Positions 1 to 12,290 of a DNA stretch of 64,000 nucleotides are shown piece after piece; position 1 is the stretch's first letter, and every line of letters starts with the position of its first letter. The notes under the pieces are model-generated. The model did not search any database. It had not been told where the DNA came from and saw only the letters and a list, made by a program, of their open reading frames with translations. The stretch covers positions 186,001-250,000 of the forward strand of contig PUFA01000289.1 of assembly GCA_003508835.1 (NCBI GenBank), in the 5' to 3' direction. Origin of the DNA: Eonycteris spelaea (Eukaryota; Chordata; Mammalia; Chiroptera; Pteropodidae). Both the position numbers and the translations under genes were made by a program.

Positions 1-299
1 ACTTTTCGAAAGAACAAGCTTTACTCTTACAACCTCTATATTTTACTGTGTGTAAATTATGGCTCAATAAAAAGATAAAAAAAAAATTTAAAAAAACCTT
101 TCTGAAGATCACATTTCAATAGCTGCTGCCGGTAATCTCTCTCAGACCTGAGTTTTCTGTAAGTCAACAAGATCCCGAGGCCAAAGAAGGAGTCGCCCTA
201 CACAAAAGCTACTGACACCCCTCCCCTCAACTCTCCAGAAACTTCCATCCCAAATCTTTCTTCATTCTGGAGTTGCCCTGGATATGAAATTCCACTCAC
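1..299 (-). other. AFF1: AFF1 intron 3, 5' part
   Basis: This is sequence downstream of the exon 3 donor, which reads GTGAGT on the minus strand starting at 299. The intron runs off the window at position 1. It contains A-rich stretches near 70-100 but no exon or repeat that I recognise. Confidence 0.8.
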
Positions 300-1218
300 T
301 CAACTGACTGGGAAGGCATTTTCAGCTTGGTGAGCTTGGCTTTGGCAGGCACTTTTAAGTCGGTTTTTTCAAAGGTCTGTTGCCGGTACTCCTCCGGCAG
401 CGGCTTCAGTTCTGGAGACTCACTAGGAGCCTGGTCTTGACCGTCCATGGGCCGGACATAAGCCGTGGGCTTCTGCTGCATTGCAGTGCTTTTTGAGGGA
501 AGGGAGGGTGGGGGGAAAGTCTGAGAAGGAGGCTGGGTAGGGGCTACCCCAAGGCTAGCGACTGCCACCAAACTGTCCTGAGGGATCTCTTTATCACGGA
601 CCTTTACCGCCAGGTCCTTGGGAGACTTGGTTGGGCAGTAGCCTTTACTGTTATTATTACTGCTGTGAACATGGCTGCTTCCTTGCATCCTGGGAAGAGT
701 CTGCTGGTTGGAATGTATAGGTGACAAAGGGGGTACTGGGGAAGGTAGAGAGAGTAAAGGACACAGCTCCCTCTCTGGAGCTAAGTCTGTCACTGAAGCA
801 GAGTGGTCTCCATCAGCTCTGCGGTCACCATTTTTGTGATGACTAGACCTATAGCTCTCCTGACCAAGGCGATCTTGGGTCAGGTGCTGGCTGTCCGGGG
901 ACCATAGCTTTTGACATGGAGACTTGACATTGGTTCCATTCTGGCTGTGCCATCTTTGGATTGTGGCTAATGTTACCAACAGGCAGTGGTCCAGAGGCAG
1001 GCGTGCTCATAGGCTGGTGATGAACGCTAGTGTTGAAGGAGTGGGATGGAATGCTGCTCCCTTTCTCAGGAAAAAAAAGGATATCTCGGCCTTCCCAACC
1101 TATTTTCAGAAGCATCCAAGCAATGAGTGTAGGACTTGGTGGTAAGCAATTCCTTTACTTCTTCATAGTTTCCCAACATGTTCTGTATTCGACTGGATAG
1201 CTCATCACCCTTTTCTGT
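300..1218 (-). CDS. AFF1: AFF1 exon 3 (large N-terminal coding exon, frame broken)
   Basis: AFF1 (AF4/MLLT2) is a nuclear scaffold of the super elongation complex, which brings P-TEFb (CDK9/cyclin T) and ELL to paused RNA polymerase II. In human leukaemia it is an MLL/KMT2A fusion partner. The exon opens after an acceptor (ttttttcag) with [20 protein letters not shown], the second half of the cyclin T-binding segment. It continues through a Ser/Pro-rich disordered region and the family-conserved [12 protein letters not shown], ending at PSQSVE before a GTGAGT donor. The protein is read in three frames: 1218 to about 1078, then to about 942, then a short middle piece, then to 300. One extra T in the run at 1071-1078 and one missing base near 942 and near 897 explain this. 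Net length is 919, where 920 is expected for the downstream phase. Error in the sequence is more likely than gene death because splice sites and flanking protein are well conserved. A six-residue stretch after DSLVA (around 545-570) is absent from the human protein as I recall it. Confidence 0.95.
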
Positions 1219-1586
1219 CTGAAAAAAGAAAAATAAGACGGCAAAGTTAGATACTAAAATAAACAACTAAGGAAAACCAACATTTAATAAGCCATGTTAC
1301 ATAACATCATTAAAAAAGAAACACTTTGATTTAATGTGTAATGCAGAATTTAAAGTGTAATTTAAACTCAGCTACCCTGTTGAGAAACCTGTCATGGACA
1401 ATTACTACATACAGGAGATTAACATTACAAAAGAAAACCAATAAGTTTCAGAGAATTTTCATATTTTGTTTTCAGAAACAATCTCGAGATGAGTTATTTT
1501 ATTTTCATAGTTGCAGCCCTTATTCAAACTGGTTTTATCGCAGAGTTAAATATGATAAATCAGACTTTCTAATATAAATTAAATAC
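1219..1586 (-). other. AFF1: AFF1 intron 2
   Basis: This is a 368-base intron with donor AAG|gtattt at 1586-1585 and acceptor ttttttcag|ACA at 1220-1219. It is phase 0. It splits the P-TEFb-binding segment between GEPYK and TEKGDE, at the same point as in human AFF1. No repeat is recognised in it. Confidence 0.9.
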
Positions 1587-1707
1587 CTTGTAGGGCTCTC
1601 CAAAAAGAGGAATCTTTTCAGGAAATGCCTCTTTCTCTTGGTGAGCTTCCTGGTTGCGTCTTTCCTTCTCTCTAATTCGAAGCAGGTTTCTGTCTTCATT
1701 GTATAAG
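1587..1707 (-). CDS. AFF1: AFF1 exon 2
   Basis: The exon is 121 bases. Its first base completes the Ser codon begun in exon 1, then come 40 codons: [20 protein letters not shown] followed by [20 protein letters not shown]. This is the highly conserved AF4-family N-terminus. The basic [11 protein letters not shown] helix precedes the LFGEPYK motif, which in the paralogue AFF4 contacts cyclin T1 in P-TEFb. Acceptor cag|C and donor AAG|gt are intact. It differs from the human protein as I remember it by one residue (E for D in LYNED). The frame is intact, unlike exon 3. Confidence 0.96.
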
Positions 1708-2859
1708 CTGTTTCAGATGCCACAAAAGAACAAAAACAATAAAATGTATCAGTATCCAAGTTTTGTTGTGCATATGTACACGTTTGAGGGAGGCGAGGAT
1801 AGGTCAAGAAGTGAAAACAAGGGAGATAGATGATTTAAAGAAAGCGAAAAGTCTCTAAACTCACTCCTAGATTAAGGTTAAGTCAACGGGCTGTGCCTCT
1901 CCAGCCTTGGTTCTGGCTCCAGAAACCCAAGCATCCATCCTGGGTTACTACCTTCGTGGCTCAGGACTGACTCCAAACTGAACAGTCTTTTATAGGCAGT
2001 GATGGAATTAAGACAAGATTAATGATATTTTTACTTTCAGCTTGCAAAATATGGAGTAGAAGTAGAAGCTTTTCATCTGAAAGAGTCAGCAGGATGTGAA
2101 CTTTTAAAAAGCTGTTTTCCTGGACCAGTATTGCACATTTTGGAAGATTAAAATCAAAAGACTTATTTCATAATTAAAAGATTACCAGACACCCAAAACA
2201 GCATTTACTTTATTCTCAGCCTATTCTACAGGGAGTGTCCTGGCATGTTACCTCAAGATGATCGTTCTTCTTTCTCATTTCAAATAACAAGGATGGGAAA
2301 TCCAATTTTAGATGTAAGCTCTACCTACTGACATAATCTGATTGCTCTACTTAAACTGTGTAAAAATGTATCCTAAATCATGAGCCCTGGTACCAAAAGG
2401 GTTAAAATGCATTTGCTAACAGACAAAACACAGTGATGGAAAATCAAAAAGAGTACAGTTTTAGCTAACATCTAAACCAAAAGTGGGCTTGCCTCGTGTC
2501 AACAACACAGGCTCCTCCCCACCAACTTGCACATGTGATACATAATAAGGAAAATACGAACTATAAAAGACTTCTGCCCTCACTGACTTGTTTCCAGGGT
2601 ATCTACTGAATCTTTTCCCTAACGGTATGACTAAATAAGTAGGAAAATATTCAGCTGTCTCACTGAGACTACATGTACCTTTAGAAATGCTAGCCATGAT
2701 GTCATACACCTTACCCCTACCCTGGCCTCTGTTCTCATGACTTCCATTCCCTCTGACAAGAGCCTACTTACTGGCTCCCTGCCTCCCCCAAATCTAGTCC
2801 CTCTAATTTAGCCTTCTCATGGAAAGAAATCTAATCCAAGGCCCTGTTTCTCATGTCAC

Positions 2860-3500
2860 TATCCATATTTTAAAATAGCAAGCATTTGATGGCTCTTTTC
2901 CTGCTGGAGAATAAACTCTAAATCCTTGCTTTGGCATTAAATTCCATTCTCTCTCCCCCGCCCCCCATACACACATAATCTGATACAGATCTACTCTAGA
3001 AATTATCCCACTGTCTCCCTGCAGACCTGCCACATGCATTCCACCCGACAGTATTCCCCAAACATATCCTATAAAAGGCAGCTTCTTGCTCTCATCTCTA
3101 CCCCAGAATGCCCCTTTCACTGAAAGACCACAATTCCTTCAGGGACAGCTCACTTCGGAAGGATAATTCTCTTGCAAACCATCTCTATATTTTAGTCACA
3201 CCAGCCTATGTCCCACTCCTCAGTGATACATTCTTCACACGAATCTCTCTCAACAACACACCTACATCCCCCATTTTTGCCTACCAGCAAATCTCTAGAG
3301 TAATTCCAACGTCACCCACTCTGAAGGCTTCCTCAAACTCAATCAGAACGTGCCAACTGAACACATCGCGTGGTTCTCTCTCCTCTCCCTTCCCCTAGAG
3401 TGTGAACTCCATTCATAGCAGAACTCAGATTCCTCTTTCTTCTGGTCCTAAAGCATGGTACTTGGCATACAAGCTGATTATTAAAGATTTTTAATTAAAA
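2860..3500 (+). mobile_element. LINE-2 3' fragment
   Basis: The diverged text follows the L2 3' end: a Cys/Pro-codon-rich coding tail, then a CTAGAGTGTGAACTCC-like motif, then GGTACTTGGCATACAAGC and an A-rich end near 3500. Old and fragmentary; its limits are approximate. Confidence 0.55.
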
Positions 3501-5636
3501 AAAAAACCAGCCACTGTGCTTAAAGTATACTTTTATAAATCTCCTTGTAATTATCCAAAAAAAAAATTTAACTCTGGAAGACATATGCAAAAGCAATTTT
3601 TAAATAATTACGACCATCTAGAAAATCTGATCTTCTGCTATTTCCATAGCTTTCAATCTAAAGGTAGGGAGAGGCTAAACCATCTGGTTCAATTCATTAG
3701 GATGTGGTAAAGAATTACCTGCTTAGACAATCAAATCAAAAACTTTTCCTAGATCGGTGGGTATCTCAATATCATATTTTAGGAAAACTCTAAAAACTAC
3801 AAAGTGAACAATTTATGTTAGTCAACATACTAAAAAAGTTGAGGAGAAACTAAACCAGAAACTGGCTACAGAAAGTCCTCTATAATAGTCTGAATCTCGC
3901 ACATTTCAGACAGATCTACCTCTGTTTGATAGTAGCACAATGGACTTGACCATTTAAGAGTTCCTTACAATGATTTTATGATTTTGGTAACTGCTCTTGT
4001 TGGCTCAAAAAAAAAAAAAAAAAAAAGAGTAACATTAACATACAACCAGGGAGCCAAGTAAGAGGGCTGATTAGGAAGTAACTTTTCCTCTTCAAACTTG
4101 CATTGCAGCCACTTTGTTTGCAGGCACGGTGGGCGTGCAACTGTCCTCTGAGCAGCCTGAACTCTCAGGCTGTTTTCCAAAACTACCTGGTGCGTGTACC
4201 ACAGAAGGATCTGCTTGCTTTCTTCCCCACAAGGGGAGTTCTCACTTTCCCGATTCTGCCGGTTACAACAGTGGAGTCCTGACTGCTTTAATCGGTCGTG
4301 AGTGTTCACAGCCTCAGGATCTGCTTATAAGGCAGAGTTTTACCCAGTTCTGAATAACTGCTACCTTTGTCTCAGAAAAGGGACCCAAAATGGCAAAATT
4401 CTCAGTTCCAGATTGAAAAGTGAGGGTGTGAACAGTAGCACCTCAACTACCAGGCTGCTTGAGGTCCTCACTTAATTTTCCTGTCAACTCCACACACATC
4501 TTTAAGAAAAACTACACTGGTTTAAAATTACTAAAGTATTTCTAAATTAATCAGCTCAGTATCCATTAGTTTTACCATGCTTCCAGATTTTCTTTCCAAA
4601 ATAAAAACTGCTACAAAAATAAGAAGAACCCAATTTTATAAAATTCCTAACACAGGCTTATTGCTATGTGACTCAAAAATCATGCCTCCCACAGGGAGGA
4701 AATCTTGTTAAATTAAGGGTTCTGGTTAATTAAGGTTTTACTTCATTAGTCAAAAAAATTTTTTAACCACATGAAGAGTTTATTGGGAGACATATAATAC
4801 TATATACTAATTTTTCAACAAAATTGAACATACATTTTTTTTTCCTATTCACCATCCCCCTTTGACTGAAAAATCTCAAAATAGTGAGGAAAGACAGCAT
4901 GAGTATCACTGGTAGGGTGAATTTTATAAGGTCTAGCCTTTGAGAGAAACTCACACTCACCCACACTGTCTGATGGGCAACGTGCTATTGGGTCTCACTC
5001 ACCAAGGCTCCTGGGCAGGGCAGTGGAAGGCAGAAGAAACAGGAAGTGAATGGTTCCCCAGGACTGCACAGGGTAGGCTGTGAGCCCTCATTCTTCTGGG
5101 TTGCCTAACTTCTCCTTGTAACTAACACGGTTTGCCAGCTGTACTGGGTAGTCTTCTGATTTACTTGGCTTTTACTTATTCCAAGTTTGCAACAGCTTAA
5201 ATAGTTTGTTAAAATGACTAGGCACCTTTTTTTCATGAATATTTTCTTTTTCTTGGTTCCATTTTGAAACCAGGGTAAATAGAAATTTATAAAAATATGA
5301 AAACAATTCATAGCATGAGCAAACCATTGTTCAGTATTCACATATCGTTTTTAAAGCAAGGAGGGGGTGGAAAATTTTAAATGAGGGGATTTTAAGAAGC
5401 AGTAAATGTGCTACACGATTCAGAAACTCTGTAATTACTCTTGAATAATTACAAGTTGACTCTCACTTCATTTAATTAAAGGCATTTTTTTCTCTGGTGC
5501 GGAGGGAAAAAACACATTCTTGTTCTCACAGGATAACCTTAACCCAACATCAGCCTTGTCAGACTCTTTCTCACTATTCCACAGAAAAAAAGTTACAAGT
5601 TCTCCTTCTCTGATTTCTACACACACTTTGCGTTAG

Positions 5637-5785
5637 AGTTGAGGTTCTCGAACCTTAGCATCAGAATCGGCTAGAGGGCTTGTTAAAACAGATTGCAGAA
5701 ACCCAGCCCCAAAGTTTCTGATTTAGTAGATCTGATATGGGGCATGAGATTTGCATGTTTAAGAAGTCTCTAGGTGATTCTGAGG
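5637..5785 (+). mobile_element. MER5A (hAT-Charlie) fragment
   Basis: The order of blocks matches MER5A: GGTTCTCGAACCTTAGCATC, then GAGGGCTTGTTAAAACAGAT, then TTTCTGATTTAGTAGATCTG, then TTTGCATGTTTAAGAAGT and TAGGTGATTCTGA. The right terminus is missing. Confidence 0.8.
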
Positions 5786-5904
5786 AGTACAAGAGAGCAC
5801 ACTCTTTCTGGGCTGTAAGGATTATTTTAGGCTTATCAAAAAACAATAACAATGATGACAGCAGCAGCTCAGCCAAGGACTGTCACCACTTAGCATCTGT
5901 TAAT

Positions 5905-6100
5905 CAGTTGGCCCTGATAGTTAGGCTCATCGAATCTATTTCCTACTTAATTTTCAAACTCTTGTGAAAAAGCGTTTATTAACTCCACTTTCCAGGTGAA
6001 AAAAAACACGGCTCTCAGAGATTAATTTGGCAATAAATGGTAAATCTAAAAATTTAAAGACAAGCCTGCCTGGCACCAAAGCTTGTGTTCTCAAACACAT
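5905..6100 (-). mobile_element. MIR SINE fragment
   Basis: The block has the MIR antisense layout: a TTTATTAACTCCACTTTCCAGG segment followed by AGAGATTAATTTGGCAATAAA and a CCTGGCACCAAAGCTTGTG end. Diverged; boundaries approximate. Confidence 0.45.
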
Positions 6101-9100
6101 TCTGTAAAGCAAAACTTTCAGGCTGTGTTAAAATAGGCCAATGACCCCCCCCCCCAAAAAAAAAAGGTGTGCTAAAACAAAGTGTGTTAACTTTCAATCA
6201 CTCATAAACCTTTATGTTCCTTAGTCTCAAGGGGGTACACATCAACAATTCAGGTAGTACCCTTGCCAGCAGAGCAAACTCAAAGCATAAAATACGTTTA
6301 GTTAAATGTATCCACACAGGTCTGTCCTTGCCTGAAGACCTATAAGAGGGTTCTTTGAGAGAGGATTGGCCGACAGCATGAAGCTGCCCTTCAAGTTATA
6401 AAAACTGTGTTACAATTCTTATTGTAGAGCTTTCATAAAATTTACAGATTTGAGGTCACTGACCCTTAATAATCTCTGAATTCAGAAGTCATCTCCTAAT
6501 GTGCTAACGGGCTCTTCACATTAATTTCTTTCAAGGACAGGCTGTAAATAAACTTGCCCTGAAGTAGCCACTGTACGCCCAATATTGGGCTGTTCCTATT
6601 AACATCTGGCTGGCTGACAAAGGCCATGTTCCTAGGGCCTCAACGCCAGCTTTCTGATCAACCCACTGGGGAGAAAAACATCAAGTCACGTGGTGATCTG
6701 AAGCGGCTGACTGCACACAAACCAAGTTCGCGTGTTGATGTGCCCCTGGGGAGGGTACAAAGTCTGACCAACTGGTAGACATCCATGACTTCCACAAGTC
6801 TGCAAAAATATTTTTAGATAGAAAATAACTTTCAGTAGCCAAGTTCTTGCTTTTGGATCATATACTACTATCCACCATCTGCAAAGTTCAACACTGATGC
6901 ATCAGAAAGATCTCTGCGAAATGCATCAAACCATTTACTACTCTTCATTTTTTTTTTTTTTAATTAAGGGAACCAGACAGACCAATGAGGGACACCGCAG
7001 GCTTCGGTTTCCAGTATCTGTTGAGAGCTGCGACATGTGAGACTCACCCTGCAGAACAATGCGCAAGCCATTACCCAGGTGGCCTGCGCCACAGATGCTT
7101 CAGCAAACAGCATCCCACCCCTCTGTAAATCACACGGGAGCCTGCATGAAGCGTGGAAACCTAAAACACGCCAGGGCGCTGGCACTTTCAGAGAGGTGGT
7201 GAGACTGCTGAGGAATGCAGAGCGGCCCATTCAGCCTCTGAATGCAGTCATTTAGTCAGCCCCATGCTGGGACCTGTCAGGGTACATTTACTCAGGCTTT
7301 TCAGATGCTTCTCCTGGGGGGTACGGGATGTGTGAAAACACTGTGGTAAAATAAAGAAATCACAGCTCCGTCAGGATTAGTGAGAGTGATTCCCCCTTTT
7401 CGCTGTCCCTTGCACTAAAAAGAGTCTGTGCCAGAGGAGGAAAAGACAGTAACAGGAAGGCCTGCATTGGGGCTGAGACGTGGGGCAGCACACTGGCTCT
7501 GCGATCATCTGGCTGTAAGCATCTTCTTCCAGGCTGAGCCCATGGACCCTGCTGCTAATCTAGGTTAGTCATGCAGGATTGCTGAATGCCACTGGGCGCT
7601 TCCATGGCAACTCTCGGCCCCCGGGGCAGGCTGTGCACAGCTGACTACCCATTTATCACCCTTGGCTGGTCACTTCACACAGACCTTCCTCTGATGGATG
7701 TGGCCAACTCTCTCTAGAACTCACGTTTAAAAGTTTAACTCTCCCTTGGAGGATGGAGTATAATTTCCCCTGTGTATTTCTCTTTGGAAGCATGGAAGAG
7801 ACACTTGGCAGGAAGGAAAGGGAAAATCTTAAAATCAACAGTGCACATTAATTATGGAAAAGAATGAGTCTTTTTACGATTTTAGCGGGACTATGACATT
7901 CTGATTTGAACGTACAAATGAGAGAACAAAACATAAAGCCCACAGGTCTGTTCACACAAGTTGGGTAACCCTGGCTTTGAGTGGTGATTTCAGTGTCATG
8001 AAGTGATGAAGGCAAAAGGACAGCAAGGCTGGGTTCCTACTCGTGGTGCAAGTGACTTCTTTTATTTTGGAAGCTACCCCTGTTGACTTTTGAAGTCCGT
8101 CTTCTGGCCCTTTGTTTCCATGTTCCTCTATTCCCACAATGTAACATCCAGGGGACATTTTTCACACATGGGCTTTATGAGAAAATGTCGATGTACTTCA
8201 AAGCACAAAATTAGTTTTGTCATTAAATAGCACGACTCATAAATACAATTTAAACATAAGAAATAAAAGTGGCTCCATGTTTGAAGGCAGAAGAAATGCT
8301 GCTTCAAGGAAATGAAGATATTCTCCTCTCTAGCTTTGTGTGTGTGAAAGAATTTGCAAGTCTTTCTCATAATAAAGTCACTCAGCTAAATCTTCCAGTG
8401 ATTTCGCCTTCTTATAACTCTCCCATCACCTAACACACAATAAATGTAAAGGAAAAAAATTAGATTTAGTCCTAAAATATCTGATTTTATATAGAAAATA
8501 AATATCACCCAAGTGAAATGACAAAATAATATTATGTCACAGTTGTTTCCTGGAGGAGCTCCCAGGGGATCATCTCAAAGTAACAGCTCTCTCTGCTATA
8601 TTCACTTCTGCTTGCCACAGAAGGCTCAGCCTCATTATAATACTGAAATAATTGTATGCAACTCCATTTTACAAAACTGAATCAATCTTTAAGATATTTT
8701 ACATACCTTAAAGGCATACTATGAGTTTTCAATTGAGACAGCCTCTACCTGGGCAAACTTGAATAAAAAGTCACTTCAATTCTAACAAGAGACATGTTAA
8801 TTTACCTTTCAAAATGAATTTCAAGTACTTCTGACCGCACGTTACCATGAAGCAAGGGTCTGTAAGGATATACTTTCCAAAAATCAAAGTACCAGATTAG
8901 GGTGGAGGAGGTAACTGGTAGTGTAGTGGTTTAGGGAGTATTTTGTTTAAATATTGTTTAAACATTCTTTTCACCAAAAAAAAAAAAGTATTCAGTTATT
9001 TGTGTAGTTAAAAGCTCTAATTAAAAAAAAAGAAACAGCCTTCATATACGTATAACAATATCAAGATCGAGGGTAAAGAAATATTGCGGTGTTGATTATT

Positions 9101-9179
9101 TTGGCAATAATTCTCATTGGAACCTCTGAAAATGGATTTTGGACCCTGGGCTCAGTCTTAGACTGTTGCTAAACGGTCA

Positions 9180-9275
9180 TTATAGACCCACCTGCAGGGA
9201 GCAGCGGTAGGGACGACGTTCCAAGTGCACCCGCCTGCCGCGCTGTTTTGGAATTGTAGTCGCCTCGCTATACCC
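9180..9275. promoter_or_regulatory. Intronic CpG-rich patch with ZNF143/THAP11-type motif
   Basis: About nine CpGs occur in under 100 bases, in an otherwise CpG-poor intron. The minus-strand string ACTACAATTCC at 9260-9250 fits the ACTACAnnTCC core bound by ZNF143/THAP11, a motif typical of promoters and chromatin-loop anchors. No exon is visible beside it, so an alternative promoter or anchor is inference only. Confidence 0.4.
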
Positions 9276-10379
9276 CCTTTTCTCTCTTACTAGAGCACAG
9301 AAATATACGTCGAGAGGCATTTTTTACCCTACAGATGGAAAAGCACAAGAACTTGTCTTCTTCATTAATGGGTCGTAAAGGGGCGTGGGGGAAATTGTGT
9401 GGATGGGGATACTCGACTCCAACCAAAGTAGGATGAGGGGAAAGGAGTGTAATGCATTCCCGTGTTGTGCAGTACATCAAGGCCTTTGCCAACCAAACAC
9501 ATCTTAAAAAAAAAAACTAGTGCTGACTAAGGAAGGCCAATGTCGAATGACACAATTACACAAAGCACACCAGTGAAAAGAAATCACTCTCACCTCAAGG
9601 GTTTGACAATCATAGCTAGAGGTAAATATGTGTGTTTTAATGTAACTTGAAATGAGACCATATTAACGTTACCGACAATTTCCAGAGAACTCAGTCTCTG
9701 GAAAGTGTTCCCTAAAATGCTGACAGTACTCACTGGCAGTTAACTGAAAGGACGTACAGGAATTACCCCCTATCGTGGAAACAGGCTCACTAGAGCTAAA
9801 TCAGCCACCTGACTAGTTATTTATGTCTCCCCCTCTAGTGTTAAAGGTCCCTGGTGACCAGAGCCAGCTCTGAACGCCTACTTTGCTGGCAGTGCAATTT
9901 GGCACCAACCAGAAACACGGGCAGACGCTGCTGGCTTTTCCTCTGCATGTCTGGTCTGTACTAGGATCGGCCGGAGCGCTGGACTCCTTACCATGCTGTC
10001 CTTAATACACACTCAACTGACCATGAAGGACCACACCACATGCCTATAAAGTAATGAGGCTGGTGAAAGTCTGTATCATTACAGCCACAATTAAAAGAAT
10101 GCTGTGGTCACAGACTAAAAAAGAATGCAGATGAGCAAGCTTGAAGTTTTGTTAACCTTTCTGGGCTCCCTGCTGCCTAAAGGATTAAAGCTGATGGGTG
10201 GATATGCCAAGCAATGCCCTTTGCCACCTGCCTTCCACTTACCTCTAATCCTCATGCAGTGTCCACTTACTGCCTCATCTTTTGACCCTTTGACCACAAA
10301 GAACTGGGAACACAGCCCTTCTCTCTGCCAGTTCCCTAATGAATTCCTAACTTGACTTTCAAAACCTTCCAAAATACCA

Positions 10380-10615
10380 CTGCCTCTAGCCTCAACCTCC
10401 ACTCTCACCTCCCATCCCCTGCTGTGAAAGATTCCTTTCTCTGGGATACATCTGTTCCTGCAAATCTGTCCATGTTTACATACATGAAAAATGAGATAGA
10501 CTGTGCATGTGCCTACATTTTTTCCTTATTGGACTGTGAACTCCTTAAAGGCCAGAACTATTCCTCATAGCACAGTGGTTAGCAAAGCGTGATGCTTCAT
10601 ATACTACATCTTTGA
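10380..10615 (+). mobile_element. LINE-2 fragment
   Basis: The L2-like order GGACTGTGAACTCCTTAAAG, CATAGCACAGTGGTTAG and CATCTTTGAAATGAAT is seen directly before the MER2 copy. Weak match, approximate limits. Confidence 0.4.
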
Positions 10616-10623
10616 AATGAATA

Positions 10624-10953
10624 CGATTGACCCTTGAACAACACAACTTTGAACTAACTGCATGAGTCCACTTACACACAATTTTTTTTCAATACCTGTA
10701 CTATTTTTTGACCCATGGTTGGGAGGCTGCGGATGCAGAGGGTTAACTGTATGCACTGACCTACCTACCCCATTTTATATAGAAGATTTCAGCATCCATG
10801 GATTTTGGTGTTTGTGGGCGAGGGGAGGTTCTGAAACCAATCCCCTGCATATACCAAGGAACTAGGGTTTTGGGGAGTCGAAAAATTATATAAGGATTTT
10901 TTACTGCACAGGGGGTCAGTGTCCCTAATCTCTCTGCTCTTCAGGGCTAACTG
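10624..10953 (+). mobile_element. MER2 (Tigger1-derived, Tc1/mariner)
   Basis: Near full length at 330 bp. The left end reads CGATTGACCCTTGAACAACA and the right end GGGCTAACTG, flanked by TA at 10622-10623 and 10954-10955, the Tc1/mariner target duplication. Internal blocks (tgcatgagtccacttacaca, catccatggattttgg, gcacagggggtcagtgtccc) follow MER2. Non-autonomous with no coding capacity. Confidence 0.88.
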
Positions 10954-11474
10954 TATACTCAAGCATTACTCAATTTCAAACAATCCAGAATCCTCCTAAA
11001 TCCTGCAGGTCTCATGTATTATTTGATGACAAAATATGATTCACTGTCTGATAACTAAAGCTGATTTTACCAGACTGTTGTACCCATCAAATGAGTCAAA
11101 CCTAGAAGGAAACTGACATCACTCTTTCCTAGATCAGCCGTGAAAGCTGCCTTTGGCTAATAACACCATATGTTTATCAGGTAATGTTACAGGTTTTACT
11201 CTTCGGTTTGCCATACTTACTAATTAGTCATAAAAGTCCGAGTATATAACACCAAAATAAAATGTCTGGGCAATATTTATAGCAAATACACATTTAATTT
11301 TAAATCAAGTTTCAGAACAATATTAAGAAATTGTCTCTCAGATTAAAACTTCAACAAAAATCCCACAATGAAAAATCCCTTCATGCTGCTATAAATGCAT
11401 CATGTGGGAAAAAAAAAAAGATCTAGAGAGATCATTTTTAAATGCTAATCAGATTATGTGGCGCATACCACTGC

Positions 11475-11970
11475 TGAAAGCCCTCCTAGAAGACTTCCCT
11501 TAGCTTTCGAGATTAAAATCCAGAAGGCTGGCCTATAAGCCTCCACCCCCAGCACAGTTCATTTTAATTGCTACCAAATGTATTTCTCTCCCCTGCTCTT
11601 CTCAACTACTAGCCACAGTGGCCTTTTCATGCCTGGAACAGGTTGATCCCAGTCTGGATTCTCTGTCTCTAGAGCTGAGACTAATGTCACTAATATCTCA
11701 GGTTATAGAAATCAACTCCTCAGAGAGGTCCCAGATCTAAATGGCCACTTTGCCCTATTGGCAGGAGCTGTCTAGCACTTTGCTCTGCTTTCTTTTTATC
11801 ACTATCTAAAATTATCTTGTGTATTCAGTTATCTGTTTAATTATGCCTGGCTCCCCACACTCACTTCCAGGAAAAATGTAAGCTCCAGGTCAATCACCTT
11901 TTCTCTCTTGCTCCTCACTATTTGCCCAGCACTAACTCATTTGGCTAAAAGAATATTGGTTTAATGGATG
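11475..11970 (+). mobile_element. LINE-2 3' fragment
   Basis: The L2 order is visible: CCTGGAACAGGTTGATCCC, CCTCAGAGAGGTCCCAGATC, CTTTTTATCACTATCTAAAA, AAATGTAAGCTCCAGGTCA, then a GCCCAGCACTAACTCATTTG tail. Diverged, with approximate ends. Confidence 0.65.
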
Positions 11971-12274
11971 GAATTCTGCATACAGCGACAAAGACTCAAG
12001 TAGTGGTTTCTTTCTTTTTAATCATACGATTCAAAGCTAACAAAAGCATTTTTGAAAGATTTTTTTTAAAAAACTAGGCAATTATGGACAGCATCCTGTG
12101 AATAACTGTAAATTAATACATCAAATTTTCAAGTGCCACACACAGAAAGAGCAAAACAAATCATTTCCAAGCTCATCTTGTGTCCCATGAAACTGCTGAA
12201 ATGCTCCGAAAGGGATTAAAAAAAAAAAAGTGACTCTTCTCTCAACAAATTATTCAGGAGCAAGTTGGTTTTTA

Positions 12275-12290
12275 GTGGTGGTGGTGGTGG
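12275..12290 (+). repeat. (GTG)n microsatellite
   Basis: Sixteen bases of GTG repeat followed by a T/A run. Confidence 0.8.
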
